In this document: one piece after another, positions 26,901-34,743 of the stretch
Numbering within the stretch: position 1 is the first letter of the stretch
How the letters are laid out: the number at the start of each line of letters is the position of its first letter
The notes under the pieces: generated by a model
The model's database searches: none
The model's input: only the letters and a program-made list of their open reading frames with translations
What the model was told of the DNA's origin: nothing
Translations under genes and position numbers: made by a program
NCBI RefSeq assembly: GCF_014837295.1
Contig: NZ_JACYHB010000013.1
Span: 61,329 to 125,328, forward strand
Source: Cellulosimicrobium arenosum
Lineage (GTDB): Bacteria > Actinomycetota > Actinomycetes > Actinomycetales > Cellulomonadaceae
Length of the DNA: 64,000 nt
Direction: 5' to 3'

Positions 26901-26936
26901 TGCGCAGGGTTGCGCAGGTGTGCGCAGAGGTGCGCA
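26901..26936. repeat. Four TGCGCA boxes at 10-bp period
   Basis: TGCGCA begins at 26901, 26911, 26921 and 26931, each separated by four bases. The hexamer is self-complementary, and the period equals about one helical turn, so all four lie on one face of the DNA. The core resembles the centre of LacI-type operators (TTGCGCAA). Confidence 0.8.
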
Positions 26937-27014
26937 ACCGGGACGGGCCCGGTCCGGGCGGGTGGGAACCACGCCGCGTGGCCGGGGCGGTGGGTCGAGG
27001 AGGACGACCCGCGG

Positions 27015-28046
27015 TCAGTGCGAGACGACCTCGCGGCCGGTCGAGCGCGCGGCCGCGGTCGACCGGCGCACGACGAGCTCGGGCTCGAACAGGAGCTCGT
27101 CGTGGGAGACGTCCGCGCCCGCGATCATCCCGGCGAGGAGGTCGACCGCCGCGCGCCCCATGGGCTCGATGGGTTGGCGCACCGTCGTCAGGGCGGGGTC
27201 GGTGAGGTTCATGAGGTTCGAGTCGTCGTAGCCCACGACCGACACGTCGCCGGGCACGTCGAGGCCGGCCCGGCGGACCGCGCGGACGGCCCCGAGCGCG
27301 AGCGGGTCGCTCGCGCACACGATCGCCGTCGCTCCCGACTCGAGCAGCCGGTTGGCCGCCGCCTGACCGCTCTCGAGCGAGTACTGGCTGTGGGCGACGA
27401 GGTCCGGGTCGACGACCAGCCCGTTGCGCTCGGCGAACACGTGCGCCGCGGCGAGCTTGCGCTCAGAGGGGACGTGGTCCGCCGGTCCGAGGAGCAGCCC
27501 GACGCGCTCGTGCCCCAGCGAGGCGACGTGGCCCAGCGCCTGGTTCATCGCGACCATGTCGTCGCACGACACCCGTGGGAAGTCGAGCTCCTCGATCGAG
27601 GCGTTCATGAGCACGACGGGCAGGCCCAGGGTGGACAGCCTGCGGAAGTGGGCGTGGTCCGCACGGCGCTCGGCGTAGAACCCGCCCGCGAAGATCACGC
27701 CCGAGACGTGCTGGCCCAGCAGGAGGTCGATGTACTCGGCCTCGGTGACCCCGCCCGCGGTCCGCGTGCACAGCACGGGCGTGAAGCCCTGCTGGGCGAG
27801 GGCACCCCCGATGACCTCGGCGAACGCCGGGAAGATCGGGTTGACGAGCTCCGGCAGGACGAGACCGACGAGCCGGCCCCGCTCGCCCCGCAGCTTGGTC
27901 GGGCGCTCGTACCCGAGGACGTCGAGCGCCGTCAGCACGGAGTCCCTGGTCGTCTGCGAGACACCCGGCTTCCCGTTGAGCACCCGGCTCACGGTCGCTT
28001 CGCTGACTCCGACCTTGGTGGCAACCTCTGCCAGACGCCTCGACAT
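27015..28046 (-). CDS. LacI-family repressor of the alpha-glucoside operon
   Basis: LacI/GalR-family regulator, 343 residues. ATG at 28046 starts SRRLAEVATKVGVSEATVSRVLNG (helix-turn-helix, residues 2-25), followed by the hinge and a periplasmic-binding-like core with GLVLPELVNPIFPAFAEVI, VCASDPLALGAVRAV and VSVVGYDDSNLMNLTDP. There is no ribosome site; TATAGT ends seven bases before the ATG, so the message is probably leaderless. A 25-base palindrome sits immediately upstream of that -10, pointing to autorepression. It lies upstream of aglA on the same strand with a 428-base gap. Effector unknown, presumably an alpha-glucoside. Confidence 0.9.
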   Translation of the reverse strand: MSRRLAEVATKVGVSEATVSRVLNGKPGVSQTTRDSVLTALDVLGYERPTKLRGERGRLVGLVLPELVNPIFPAFAEVIGGALAQQGFTPVLCTRTAGGVTEAEYIDLLLGQHVSGVIFAGGFYAERRADHAHFRRLSTLGLPVVLMNASIEELDFPRVSCDDMVAMNQALGHVASLGHERVGLLLGPADHVPSERKLAAAHVFAERNGLVVDPDLVAHSQYSLESGQAAANRLLESGATAIVCASDPLALGAVRAVRRAGLDVPGDVSVVGYDDSNLMNLTDPALTTVRQPIEPMGRAAVDLLAGMIAGADVSHDELLFEPELVVRRSTAAARSTGREVVSH

Positions 28047-28053
28047 GCCGTCG

Positions 28054-28059
28054 ACTATA
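28054..28059 (-). promoter_or_regulatory. -10 element of the LacI gene (leaderless)
   Basis: TATAGT on the minus strand, seven bases before the ATG at 28046. The -35 region is occupied by the palindrome at 28063-28087 and has no good match to consensus. Confidence 0.65.
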
Positions 28060-28062
28060 CGC

Positions 28063-28087
28063 GTCCACGCAAGCCACTTGCGTGGAC
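28063..28087. promoter_or_regulatory. 25-bp palindromic operator upstream of the LacI gene
   Basis: Perfect 11-base arms GTCCACGCAAG (28063-28073) and CTTGCGTGGAC (28077-28087) around CCA. It directly abuts the -10 of the LacI gene, and the CGCAAG core recurs in front of aglA. Confidence 0.8.
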
Positions 28088-28181
28088 CGCGCGGTACCGG
28101 CGGTTCCTTGCGCTCGTCTCGCAGCATGGAGATTCTCGGGTCGTGGGTAGTGCTGCCTAGGGTGTGGCGCATGAGGTCCGC

Positions 28182-29384
28182 ATGATCGGGACGGTCGCCG
28201 TCGAGGGGTACCGCTCGTTGCGCTCGGTCGTGCTCGAGCTGGGACGGGTCACCGTCGTCACCGGGCCGAACGGCGCGGGCAAGTCCAACCTGTACCGGGC
28301 GCTCCGGCTGCTCGCGCACTGCGCGCTCGACGGCGCGGTGGGTGCCCTCGCGCGCGAGGGCGGGCTGCGCTCCACGCTGTGGGCGGGCCCGGAGCACGGC
28401 GTCCGCGCGTCGCGCGACGGCGACCTGGAGGGCAGGCTCCGGAGCGGACCGGTCGCGGTACGGCTCGGCTTCGCCGGACGTGGCCCGGTCGACCTCGGGT
28501 ACGCGGTCGACCTGGGCCTGCCGCAGGAGGGCGGGTCGGCGTTCGCGCTCGACCCGGAGATCAAGGTCGAGTCGGTCTGGTCGGGACCGACGCTGCGCCC
28601 GGGCACGCTCCAGGCGGAGCGACGCGGGCCGGCCGTCCGCCTGCGGGACGACGACGGCGCATGGGCGACCTCCCCCGCCCGGCTGCGGACGTTCGACAGC
28701 ATGCTCACCGAGCACGTGGACCCCGTCGGAGCCCCCGAGGTGGTCGCCGTCCGCGAGAGCCTACGGTCGTGGCGGTTCTACGACCAGTTCCGTACGGACC
28801 CGCTCGCTCCGGCCCGCGCCGTGCAGCTCGGCACGCGGACGCCCGTCCTCGCACACGACGGCGCCGACCTCGCGGCGGCGCTCGAGACCGTCCGCGACCT
28901 CGGGCGCGCGGACGAGCTCGACGCCGCGGTCGCGGCGGCCTTCCCCGGCACACGGGTCGAGGTCCGCGCCGACGACGGTCGGTTCGAGATCGCGTTCCAC
29001 CAGCGCGGCCTGCTCCGCCCGCTCAGCGGGGCCGAGCTGTCCGACGGCACCCTGCGCTACCTGCTGTGGGTCGCCGCTCTCCTCAGCCCCCGCCCGCCCG
29101 CGCTGCTCGTGCTCAACGAGCCCGAGACGAGCCTGCACCCCGACCTCGTGCCGGCGCTCGGCGCGCTCGTGCACGCCGCGGCGCGCGGCACGCAGGTCGT
29201 CGTGGTCACCCACTCCGCGCGGCTCGTCGCCGCGCTGCGCCAGGCCGCGGCGTCGGGCGTCCGGGACCTTCCCGGCGAGCACGAGGTGATGGAGGTCGCG
29301 CTCGAGAAGTCGTCGGGCGAGACGGCCGTCGCGGGCCATGAAGGGCTGCTCGACCAGCCCGTGTGGCACTGGCCCCGCCGGTGA
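28182..29384 (+). CDS. Stand-alone AAA/ABC-type ATPase (RecF/SMC-like head)
   Basis: 400-residue predicted ATPase of the AAA_21/COG4637 type, related to RecF and SMC heads. Walker A GPNGAGKS at residues 28-35, an ABC-like signature LSGAELSDGTLRYLLWVAALL, Walker B LLVLNEPETSLHPDL, and a His in the switch region VVVTHSARLVAAL. I prefer ATG at 28182 because GAGGTCCGC lies just before it; GTG at 28164 is also in frame. No nuclease or TOPRIM domain is fused and no partner gene is adjacent, so it differs from OLD or Gabija-type systems. Its role is unknown; DNA-end metabolism is one possibility. It is divergent from the LacI gene. Confidence 0.82.
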   Translation: MIGTVAVEGYRSLRSVVLELGRVTVVTGPNGAGKSNLYRALRLLAHCALDGAVGALAREGGLRSTLWAGPEHGVRASRDGDLEGRLRSGPVAVRLGFAGRGPVDLGYAVDLGLPQEGGSAFALDPEIKVESVWSGPTLRPGTLQAERRGPAVRLRDDDGAWATSPARLRTFDSMLTEHVDPVGAPEVVAVRESLRSWRFYDQFRTDPLAPARAVQLGTRTPVLAHDGADLAAALETVRDLGRADELDAAVAAAFPGTRVEVRADDGRFEIAFHQRGLLRPLSGAELSDGTLRYLLWVAALLSPRPPALLVLNEPETSLHPDLVPALGALVHAAARGTQVVVVTHSARLVAALRQAAASGVRDLPGEHEVMEVALEKSSGETAVAGHEGLLDQPVWHWPRR

Positions 29385-29418
29385 TCGCACCCGGGTACGG
29401 CACCCAGCGGCTGCCGTC

Positions 29419-29443
29419 CGCACCGTCGCACGGGCACGGTGCG
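29419..29443. terminator. Hairpin between convergent ATPase and glycerate kinase genes
   Basis: CGCACCGT (29419-29426) pairs with ACGGTGCG (29436-29443) around a nine-base loop, between two stop codons. Weak to moderate terminator. Confidence 0.5.
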
Positions 29444-29450
29444 CCGAGTC

Positions 29451-30650
29451 CTACCTGCGCGAGGCCAGCACCAGGCTCGTGACGGTCGCGGCGAGGTCGG
29501 TGAGCCTCGACGCGGTGCGGTCCAGCAGGTCGTCCAGCGCGATCGGCCCCGGCGCGATGCTGAAGGCCGCGGCGATCCCCGCCGCGCGAGCCTGCTCGGC
29601 GGGCAGCAGGACCCGCCCGGCGAGCACGACCACTGGAGGCCGCCCCGGCACCCCGGCAGCGAGCGCGCCGATCGCGTCCGCGACCTTGCCGTTCACGGAC
29701 TGCGAGTCGAAGGACCCCTCCCCGGTGACGACGAGGTCGGCAGCGGCGATGTCGTCGGGAAGCCCGATCGCGTCGGCGACGAGTCCGGCGCCCGGCTCCA
29801 GCCCGGCGCCCACGACCGCGACCAGGCCCGCCGGGACTCCCCCGGCCGCACCGGCGCCGGGCAGGTCGCCGACGTGGACGCCGGTCTCGGCGGCGAGCAC
29901 CGACTCCCAGTGCCGCAGGGCGCCGTCGAGGAAGTCGACGTCGGCCGGTCGCGCGCCCTTCTGCGGGCCGAAGACGTGCGCGGCACCACGCTCGCCGTGC
30001 AACGGGTTCGTCACGTCGACGGCGAGACGCCACCGCACGGACCGAGCGCGCGGGTGCAGCCCGGCCAGGTCCAGGCGCACGACCTGCGCGAGGCCCTCTC
30101 CGCCGTCGGGCACCGGGGCACCGGCATCGTCGAGCAGTCGCGCCCCGAGACCGGTGAGCAGACCCGCGCCGCCGTCGGTGGACGCCGAGCCGCCGAGGCA
30201 CACCAGGACCTCCTCGACGCCCGCGTCCAGCGCCGCGGACGCTGCCGCGCCCGTGCCGAGCGTGTGGGCGTGCAAGGGCTGGAGCGCCACGTCGTCGACC
30301 TGCGGCAGCCCGCTCGCCTCGGCCAGCTCCACGACGCCGACGCGGCCGTCACCGGAGACCCCGTAGCGCGCGGTGTGCGGTCGGCCGATCGCGTCGACCG
30401 TGCTCACCTCGCGCGCCGGGACGCCCCACACGGCGAGCAGGGCGTCGAGGGTTCCCTCGCCGCCGTCGGCCATCGGCCGCTGGACGACGTGCGCGTCGGG
30501 GACGACGGAGCGCACGCCGTCGGCCACGGCGCGGGCGACGTCGGCAGCGCTCAGGCTGCCTTTGAAGGAGTCGGGTGCGACGACCACGCGCAGCGGTCGT
30601 CGGTCGCGCGGGACGTCGGGGGCGGGATCGGTGCTCGGCACTGAGGACAC
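29451..30650 (-). CDS. glxK: Glycerate 2-kinase
   Basis: Phosphorylates D-glycerate with ATP, probably to 2-phosphoglycerate; glycerate kinase type 1 (GlxK/GarK) family, 399 residues, cytoplasmic. Family motifs: VVVAPDSFKGSLSAADVA, PMADGGEGTLDAL, CLGGSASTDGGAG, and VVTGEGSFDSQSVNGKV. GTG at 30650 is the likely start, with a second in-frame GTG three codons later; the ribosome site is weak. The gene follows uppS on the same strand after 126 bases. No glyoxylate or glycolate genes are adjacent, so the source of glycerate is open. Confidence 0.92.
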   Translation of the reverse strand: MSSVPSTDPAPDVPRDRRPLRVVVAPDSFKGSLSAADVARAVADGVRSVVPDAHVVQRPMADGGEGTLDALLAVWGVPAREVSTVDAIGRPHTARYGVSGDGRVGVVELAEASGLPQVDDVALQPLHAHTLGTGAAASAALDAGVEEVLVCLGGSASTDGGAGLLTGLGARLLDDAGAPVPDGGEGLAQVVRLDLAGLHPRARSVRWRLAVDVTNPLHGERGAAHVFGPQKGARPADVDFLDGALRHWESVLAAETGVHVGDLPGAGAAGGVPAGLVAVVGAGLEPGAGLVADAIGLPDDIAAADLVVTGEGSFDSQSVNGKVADAIGALAAGVPGRPPVVVLAGRVLLPAEQARAAGIAAAFSIAPGPIALDDLLDRTASRLTDLAATVTSLVLASRR

Positions 30651-30776
30651 GCCCCGAGTCTAGGTCTGCGCCCCCGGTCCGGTCCGGTCCGACGACGCGA
30701 CAGGTCCGTGTCGTGCGACACACCCGGGGGTCGCCGACCGCGGCCGGGGCCCGGTCGCCGGCGGGTCACCGCCAGG

Positions 30777-31544
30777 TCACCTGCCCAGGCGCCGTTCCCG
30801 CTGGGAGAAGCTGCGCAGCGCGCGCAGGTAGTCGATGCGGCGGAAGGAGGGCCAGTACGCCTCGCAGAAGTAGAACTCCGAGTGCGCGCTCTGCCACAGC
30901 AGGAAGCCGCCGAGCCGCTGCTCGCCGGACGTGCGGATGACGAGCTCGGGGTCCGGCTGGCCCTTGGTGTACAGGTGCTCCTCGATGTGCTCGACGTCGA
31001 GGTTCTCCGCCAGCTCGGCGAGGCTCGCGCCCGCGTCCGCCTGCTCACGCAGGTAGGAGCGCACGGCGTCGGCGATCTCGTGCCGTCCGCCGTAGCCGAT
31101 GGCGACGTTCACGTGCAGGCCGTCGACCGTGGCCGTGCCGCGCTGCGCCTCGCGCAGCGTGGCGGCGAGACGTTCGGGGAGCAGGTCGAGCCGGCCCATG
31201 ACGCGCAGGCGCCACCGACCGGACGCGGCGAGGTCCGTGACGGCGTCCTCGATGATGTCCAGCAGGGCCGTCAGCTCCTCCTGCGACCGGGACAGGTTGT
31301 CGGTCGAGAGCATCCAGAGCGTGACGACCTCGACGCCGAGATCCTCGCTCCAGCCGAGGAACTCGTCGATCTTGTCCGCGCCGCGGCGGTGCCCGGTCGC
31401 CGCCGTCTCGCCGAACGACCGCGCCCAGCGCCGGTTGCCGTCCAGGATCACGCCCACGTGGCGCGGGACCGACTGGCGCTGGAGGGACGTGGCCAGCCGT
31501 CTCTCGTAGAGTCCGTAGACGGGGTGGGGAAGGCGCACTGCCAC
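30777..31544 (-). CDS. uppS: Z-isoprenyl diphosphate synthase (UppS family)
   Basis: Cis-prenyltransferase extending an allylic diphosphate with isopentenyl diphosphate for cell-wall lipid carriers; 255 residues. Motifs: VILDGNRRWAR (catalytic Asp35), TLWMLSTDNLSRS, and the C-terminal RTSGEQRLGGFLLWQSAHSE in the IPP-binding region. The protein resembles the short-chain Z-farnesyl diphosphate synthases of actinobacteria (Rv1086 type) as much as long-chain synthases, so product length is uncertain. GTG at 31544 is annotated; GTG at 31538 is in frame with GATAAC six bases before it, which would fit a leaderless start. Confidence 0.92.
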   Translation of the reverse strand: MAVRLPHPVYGLYERRLATSLQRQSVPRHVGVILDGNRRWARSFGETAATGHRRGADKIDEFLGWSEDLGVEVVTLWMLSTDNLSRSQEELTALLDIIEDAVTDLAASGRWRLRVMGRLDLLPERLAATLREAQRGTATVDGLHVNVAIGYGGRHEIADAVRSYLREQADAGASLAELAENLDVEHIEEHLYTKGQPDPELVIRTSGEQRLGGFLLWQSAHSEFYFCEAYWPSFRRIDYLRALRSFSQRERRLGR

Positions 31545-31637
31545 ACGTTATCGCCCCGCGCAACAGGGGCGGCTCGTCGCGAGGTCGGCCGGACGCCTCT
31601 GTGCAGGATCTTCACAGCGGGCGCAGGGCGGACCATC

Positions 31638-31677
31638 CGTAACCTACGCCTGCGTAACCTACGATTGCGTAGGTTAC
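31638..31677. repeat. Three GTAACCTACG boxes, two forming a palindrome
   Basis: CGTAACCTACG at 31638-31648 and 31653-31663 (15-base period), then the inverted copy CGTAGGTTAC at 31668-31677. The last two form 10-base arms around ATTG. They lie in the uppS/trhA divergent gap just before the trhA ribosome site and look like TetR-type operators. Confidence 0.75.
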
Positions 31678-31704
31678 AGCGGACGCACGACCCGAGGAGG
31701 CCCG

Positions 31705-32406
31705 GTGGCACGAGCGCAGGACGAGCACGACACCCACCCCGTGGCCGAGACGGTCACGCGTGTCGCCGAGTCGATCAAGCCACGCCTGCGCGGCTGGATC
31801 CACGCGGGCGTCTTCCCCGTCGTGCTCGCCGCGAGCATCGTCCTCGTCGTCCTCGCACCACCCGTCGCGGGAAAGGTCTCGTGCGCCGTCTTCGGTCTCA
31901 GCGCGTGCCTGCTGTTCGGGACGAGCGCCGTCTACCACCGCGGCACCTGGTCGCCCCGTGTCGCGGGCGTGCTGCGGCGGGCGGACCACTCGAACATCTT
32001 CCTGATCATCGCCGGCACCTACACACCGCTCGCCGTGCTGCTGCTCGACCCCGCGACCGCGCGCACGCTCCTGATCATCGTCTGGGGCGGTGCGGTCCTC
32101 GGGCTCGCCGCGCGCATCCTGTGGCTCGGCGCACCGCGCTGGGTGTACGTCCCGGTCTACGTCGCCCTCGGCTGGGTCGCCGTGTGGTACCTGCCGGCGT
32201 TCGGCGAGGCCGGGGGTGCCGCCGTCGTCTGGCTCGTGGCCGTGGGCGGTCTCGCCTACACGCTCGGTGCCGTGGTCTACGGCATCAAGCGGCCCAACCC
32301 CATCCCGCGCTGGTTCGGCTTCCACGAGGTGTTCCACGCGCTGACGGTCGTCGGCTTCGGGTGCCACTACGCCGCGATCATGATCGCGGCACTCGCGGCC
32401 CGCTGA
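31705..32406 (+). CDS. trhA: Hemolysin III / TrhA family membrane protein
   Basis: Seven-span membrane protein of the PAQR-like hemolysin III family, 233 residues. GTG at 31705 follows CGAGGAGGCCC. Conserved features: the SAVYHRGTW motif (Ser/His ligand group), RADHSNIFLIIAGTYTPL, and the C-terminal FHEVFHALTVVGFGCHY with two His that, with the first His, form the predicted metal site of the hydrolase-like CREST superfamily. In Bacillus TrhA influences membrane fluidity with a fatty-acid desaturation system. The upstream triple repeat suggests control by a lipid- or stress-sensing TetR-type regulator, which is inference. Confidence 0.9.
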   Translation: MARAQDEHDTHPVAETVTRVAESIKPRLRGWIHAGVFPVVLAASIVLVVLAPPVAGKVSCAVFGLSACLLFGTSAVYHRGTWSPRVAGVLRRADHSNIFLIIAGTYTPLAVLLLDPATARTLLIIVWGGAVLGLAARILWLGAPRWVYVPVYVALGWVAVWYLPAFGEAGGAAVVWLVAVGGLAYTLGAVVYGIKRPNPIPRWFGFHEVFHALTVVGFGCHYAAIMIAALAAR

Positions 32407-32445
32407 GTCACGGCGCCCACGCCTCGCGCCCGGCGTGAGGCCGGG

Positions 32446-33267
32446 TCAGCGCGGCAGCGGCACGACGGTGTAGCGGCGGTTGGCGAGGGACGGGTCGCGC
32501 TCACGTGCAGCGGCGAGCTCGTCCGGGTCCAGGTCGGCGCTGCGCAGCTCTGCCCGCTCCCCCAGCTCGAGTCCGACCTGCCCGTCGGGGCCCACGAGGA
32601 CCGATCGTCCCGTGACGCCCTTGCCGGCCTGCCCCACGGCGATCACGACCGCCGTGTTCTCGATGGCGCGCGCCCGGGACAGGGTGCGCCAGTGGTCGGC
32701 CTTCAGCTCGCCCGCCGCCCACGCCGCGGGGACGACGAGCACCTGTGCACCCGCGTCGACCAGTCGTCGCGCGCTCTCCGGGAACCGGAGGTCGTAGCAG
32801 GTCAGCACGCCGAACCTCAGGTCGCCCACCTGCACGACGAGCGGCGCCGCCGCCGGGTCGCCCGGCTCCAGCAGGTCCGACTCGCGGTGGCCGAACGCGT
32901 CGTAGAGGTGGACCTTGCGGTACACGCCGGTCAGCGCGCCGGCACGGTCCACCGCCACCACGGCGTTCACCGCCCGGGAGGTACCCGCCGCCCCGTCGTC
33001 GCCCGGCAGCAGCGTCCCGGCGATCACCGCGAGGTCGTGCTCGCGCGCGAGGCGGCGCAGACCGGAGACGAACGGCCCGTCGAGCGGCTCGGCGTACTCC
33101 GGTCCCGTCCCGCGCGGGTCGAACGCCGACGCGTACTCGGGCAGCACCAGCAGGTCGGCCCCGACCCTGGCCGCCTCGCGGAACGCGGACGCCACCGCCT
33201 GGAGATTGGCCGTGCGGTCACCGCTGACCTCGAGCTGTCCGATGGTGACCCGGACGTCGTGCGCCAC
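32446..33267 (-). CDS. Carbon-nitrogen hydrolase (nitrilase superfamily)
   Basis: Cytoplasmic amidase-type enzyme, 273 residues, with a complete Glu-Lys-Cys triad: Glu44 (LVLPEYAS), Lys118 (VYRKVHLYD) and Cys157 (LTCYDLRFPE). Relatives hydrolyse omega-amides such as deaminated glutathione or 2-oxoglutaramate; the DAFGHRESD stretch after the Lys recalls that Nit group. GTG at 33267. It is the third gene of an apparent mca operon, so a role in clearing by-products of thiol metabolism is attractive but unproven. Confidence 0.9.
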   Translation of the reverse strand: MAHDVRVTIGQLEVSGDRTANLQAVASAFREAARVGADLLVLPEYASAFDPRGTGPEYAEPLDGPFVSGLRRLAREHDLAVIAGTLLPGDDGAAGTSRAVNAVVAVDRAGALTGVYRKVHLYDAFGHRESDLLEPGDPAAAPLVVQVGDLRFGVLTCYDLRFPESARRLVDAGAQVLVVPAAWAAGELKADHWRTLSRARAIENTAVVIAVGQAGKGVTGRSVLVGPDGQVGLELGERAELRSADLDPDELAAARERDPSLANRRYTVVPLPR

Positions 33268-33275
33268 GCCCGGCC

Positions 33276-33653
33276 CTACCTGTCCGCGTCCCGGCCGGTG
33301 CCCGGGCCGCCCTCGGTGCCGCGTGCATCGGGCGCGGCCCCGCCCGGGGCCTTTCCGTCCCCGTCGGCGCGGTCCAGCGGCCCGTCCGGACCGATCCCCT
33401 GGACGTCGGCGTTGTGGCGCATGCGCCGCAGCTGACGGGAGAGAGCGAAGAAGATCCCGATCGCCGCGACGGCGACGACGAAGATCGCGAGGAACCCGAC
33501 CAGGCCGGGCGACACGTCGGTCGGGTCGAGGTCCTCACGCAGCGGATCGTCCGAGGGCGCGGGCGTCGAGGTCTCCGCCACCACGTCCGCGGCCCACCCC
33601 GGTCCGCCGGCGAGCCCCTGGACGGGCAGCAGGGTGAGCGCCGTCGCGCTCAT
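33276..33653 (-). CDS. Small single-span membrane protein
   Basis: 125 residues from ATG at 33653, which overlaps the mca stop by four bases. It starts with a hydrophobic segment (ATALTLLPVQGLAGG), possibly a signal, then an acidic linker, one clear membrane span LVGFLAIFVVAVAAIGIFFAL and the short motif RQLRRMRHNADVQGI, followed by a Gly/Asp-rich disordered tail. The RRMRHNA-type motif after the helix recurs in actinobacterial proteins found next to mca. Function unknown; coupling to mca suggests an accessory membrane role. Confidence 0.8.
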   Translation of the reverse strand: MSATALTLLPVQGLAGGPGWAADVVAETSTPAPSDDPLREDLDPTDVSPGLVGFLAIFVVAVAAIGIFFALSRQLRRMRHNADVQGIGPDGPLDRADGDGKAPGGAAPDARGTEGGPGTGRDADR

Positions 33654-34591
33654 GCCGCTCCCCCGGCCCCGCCCCGGACACCTGCGAACAGGTCGTCCTC
33701 GGGCAGCGTGGTCGGCACGCGCGACTCGGCGAGCTCGTACTCCTCGTACGGCCACACGTCGACCTCGAGATCGCGCGGGATCGCGAAGAAGAAGCCGTCC
33801 GGGTCGATCTGCGTGGCGTGCGCGACGAGCGCGGCGTCGCGCTGCGGGTAGAACGCGGCGGCGTCGACCCGCGTCGTCACCTCGCGCTCCGGGATCTCGC
33901 GGGCGGAGCGCGACTCGACCCAGTCCCCGAACGGCGACTCCAGCCCGGCGCCCTGCATCGCCTCGTGCAGCGTGCGGATCCGGTTCATCGAGAAGTCGTG
34001 GTTGTAGTACAGCTTGAGCGGTGACCAGGGCGCGGACCCGCCCTCGCGCCGGTAGCGGTCCGGGTCGCCCGCCGCGTGGAACGCCTCGAACGCCACCCGG
34101 TGGCACATGACGTGATCGGGGTGCGGGTAGCCGCCCGACGGGTCGTACGTCGTGATCACGTGCGGACGGAACTCACGGACCAGCTCGACGAGCGGCGCGG
34201 CCGCCTCCTCCAGCGGCACGAGACCGAAGCAGCCCTCGGGCAGCGGCGGCAGCGGGTCGCCCTGGGGCAGCCCCGAGTCCACGAAGCCCAGCCACTGCTG
34301 GCGGACCCCGAGCGCGCGCGCCGCCGCAGCCATCTCGCCACGTCTCAGCTCGCGCATCGCCTCCACGCCGTCGGGGCCCGGACCGAAGCTGGGGTTGAGG
34401 ATGTCCCCCCGCTCGCCGCCGGTGCACGTCACGACGAGGACCTCGACACCCTCGGCCGCGTATCGCGCCGTCGTCGCGGCACCCTTGCTCGACTCGTCGT
34501 CGGGGTGGGCGTGCACGGCGAGGAGCCGCAGCGGCTCGTCGTGATCGTCGGTCCGCCCGCTCGGCGCCGTCCGTCCGGCCGGTTCGGCCAC
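33650..34591 (-). CDS. mca: Mycothiol S-conjugate amidase
   Basis: Zinc amidase that cleaves mycothiol S-conjugates to glucosaminyl-inositol and a mercapturic acid for export, a detoxification step specific to actinobacteria. 313 residues from GTG at 34591, which has GGGAGGACCA upstream. The LmbE/PIG-L fold is shown by LLAVHAHPDDESSKGAAT (zinc ligands His29, Asp32) and GGYPHPDHVMCH. The SSKGA form of the first motif marks Mca rather than the deacetylase MshB. The gene is followed by a small membrane protein and a nitrilase, and is divergent from the DUF4307 gene. Confidence 0.94.
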   Translation of the reverse strand: MAEPAGRTAPSGRTDDHDEPLRLLAVHAHPDDESSKGAATTARYAAEGVEVLVVTCTGGERGDILNPSFGPGPDGVEAMRELRRGEMAAAARALGVRQQWLGFVDSGLPQGDPLPPLPEGCFGLVPLEEAAAPLVELVREFRPHVITTYDPSGGYPHPDHVMCHRVAFEAFHAAGDPDRYRREGGSAPWSPLKLYYNHDFSMNRIRTLHEAMQGAGLESPFGDWVESRSAREIPEREVTTRVDAAAFYPQRDAALVAHATQIDPDGFFFAIPRDLEVDVWPYEEYELAESRVPTTLPEDDLFAGVRGGAGGAA

Positions 34592-34743
34592 TGGTCCTCC
34601 CGAATGTCTCGATCCTCGCAGCACTCTGCGAGGATGGTCGAGGACAATGATCCCCCAACCCACCCACGGCTGACGAACCAGCGGCGGCCCGGTCGAACGG
34701 CCGCCGAGCGGCCGAGGACGAGCAGAGCAGCGAGACCAGTCAC

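Larger units (their letters stand above)
26587..27014. other. Control region between LacI gene and alpha-glucosidase operon
   Basis: 428 bases without a gene. The part nearest aglA (26587-26715) shows nothing special. 26716-26800 is AT-richer and holds the candidate promoter and TTGCGC-type half sites; 26901-26936 holds four TGCGCA boxes at exact 10-base spacing. A 65-codon open frame at 26775-26972 was judged to be chance. Confidence 0.65.

Noticed and set aside
26775..26972. 65-codon minus-strand frame in the aglA upstream region
   Set aside because: Overlaps the candidate promoter and the TGCGCA array, has no ribosome site, and its sequence is low-complexity Arg/Ala/Pro.
30680..30700. GGTCCGGTCCGGTCCG run before glxK
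   Set aside because: Short GC-rich repeat in a small gap without symmetry to known sites; likely chance in this composition.
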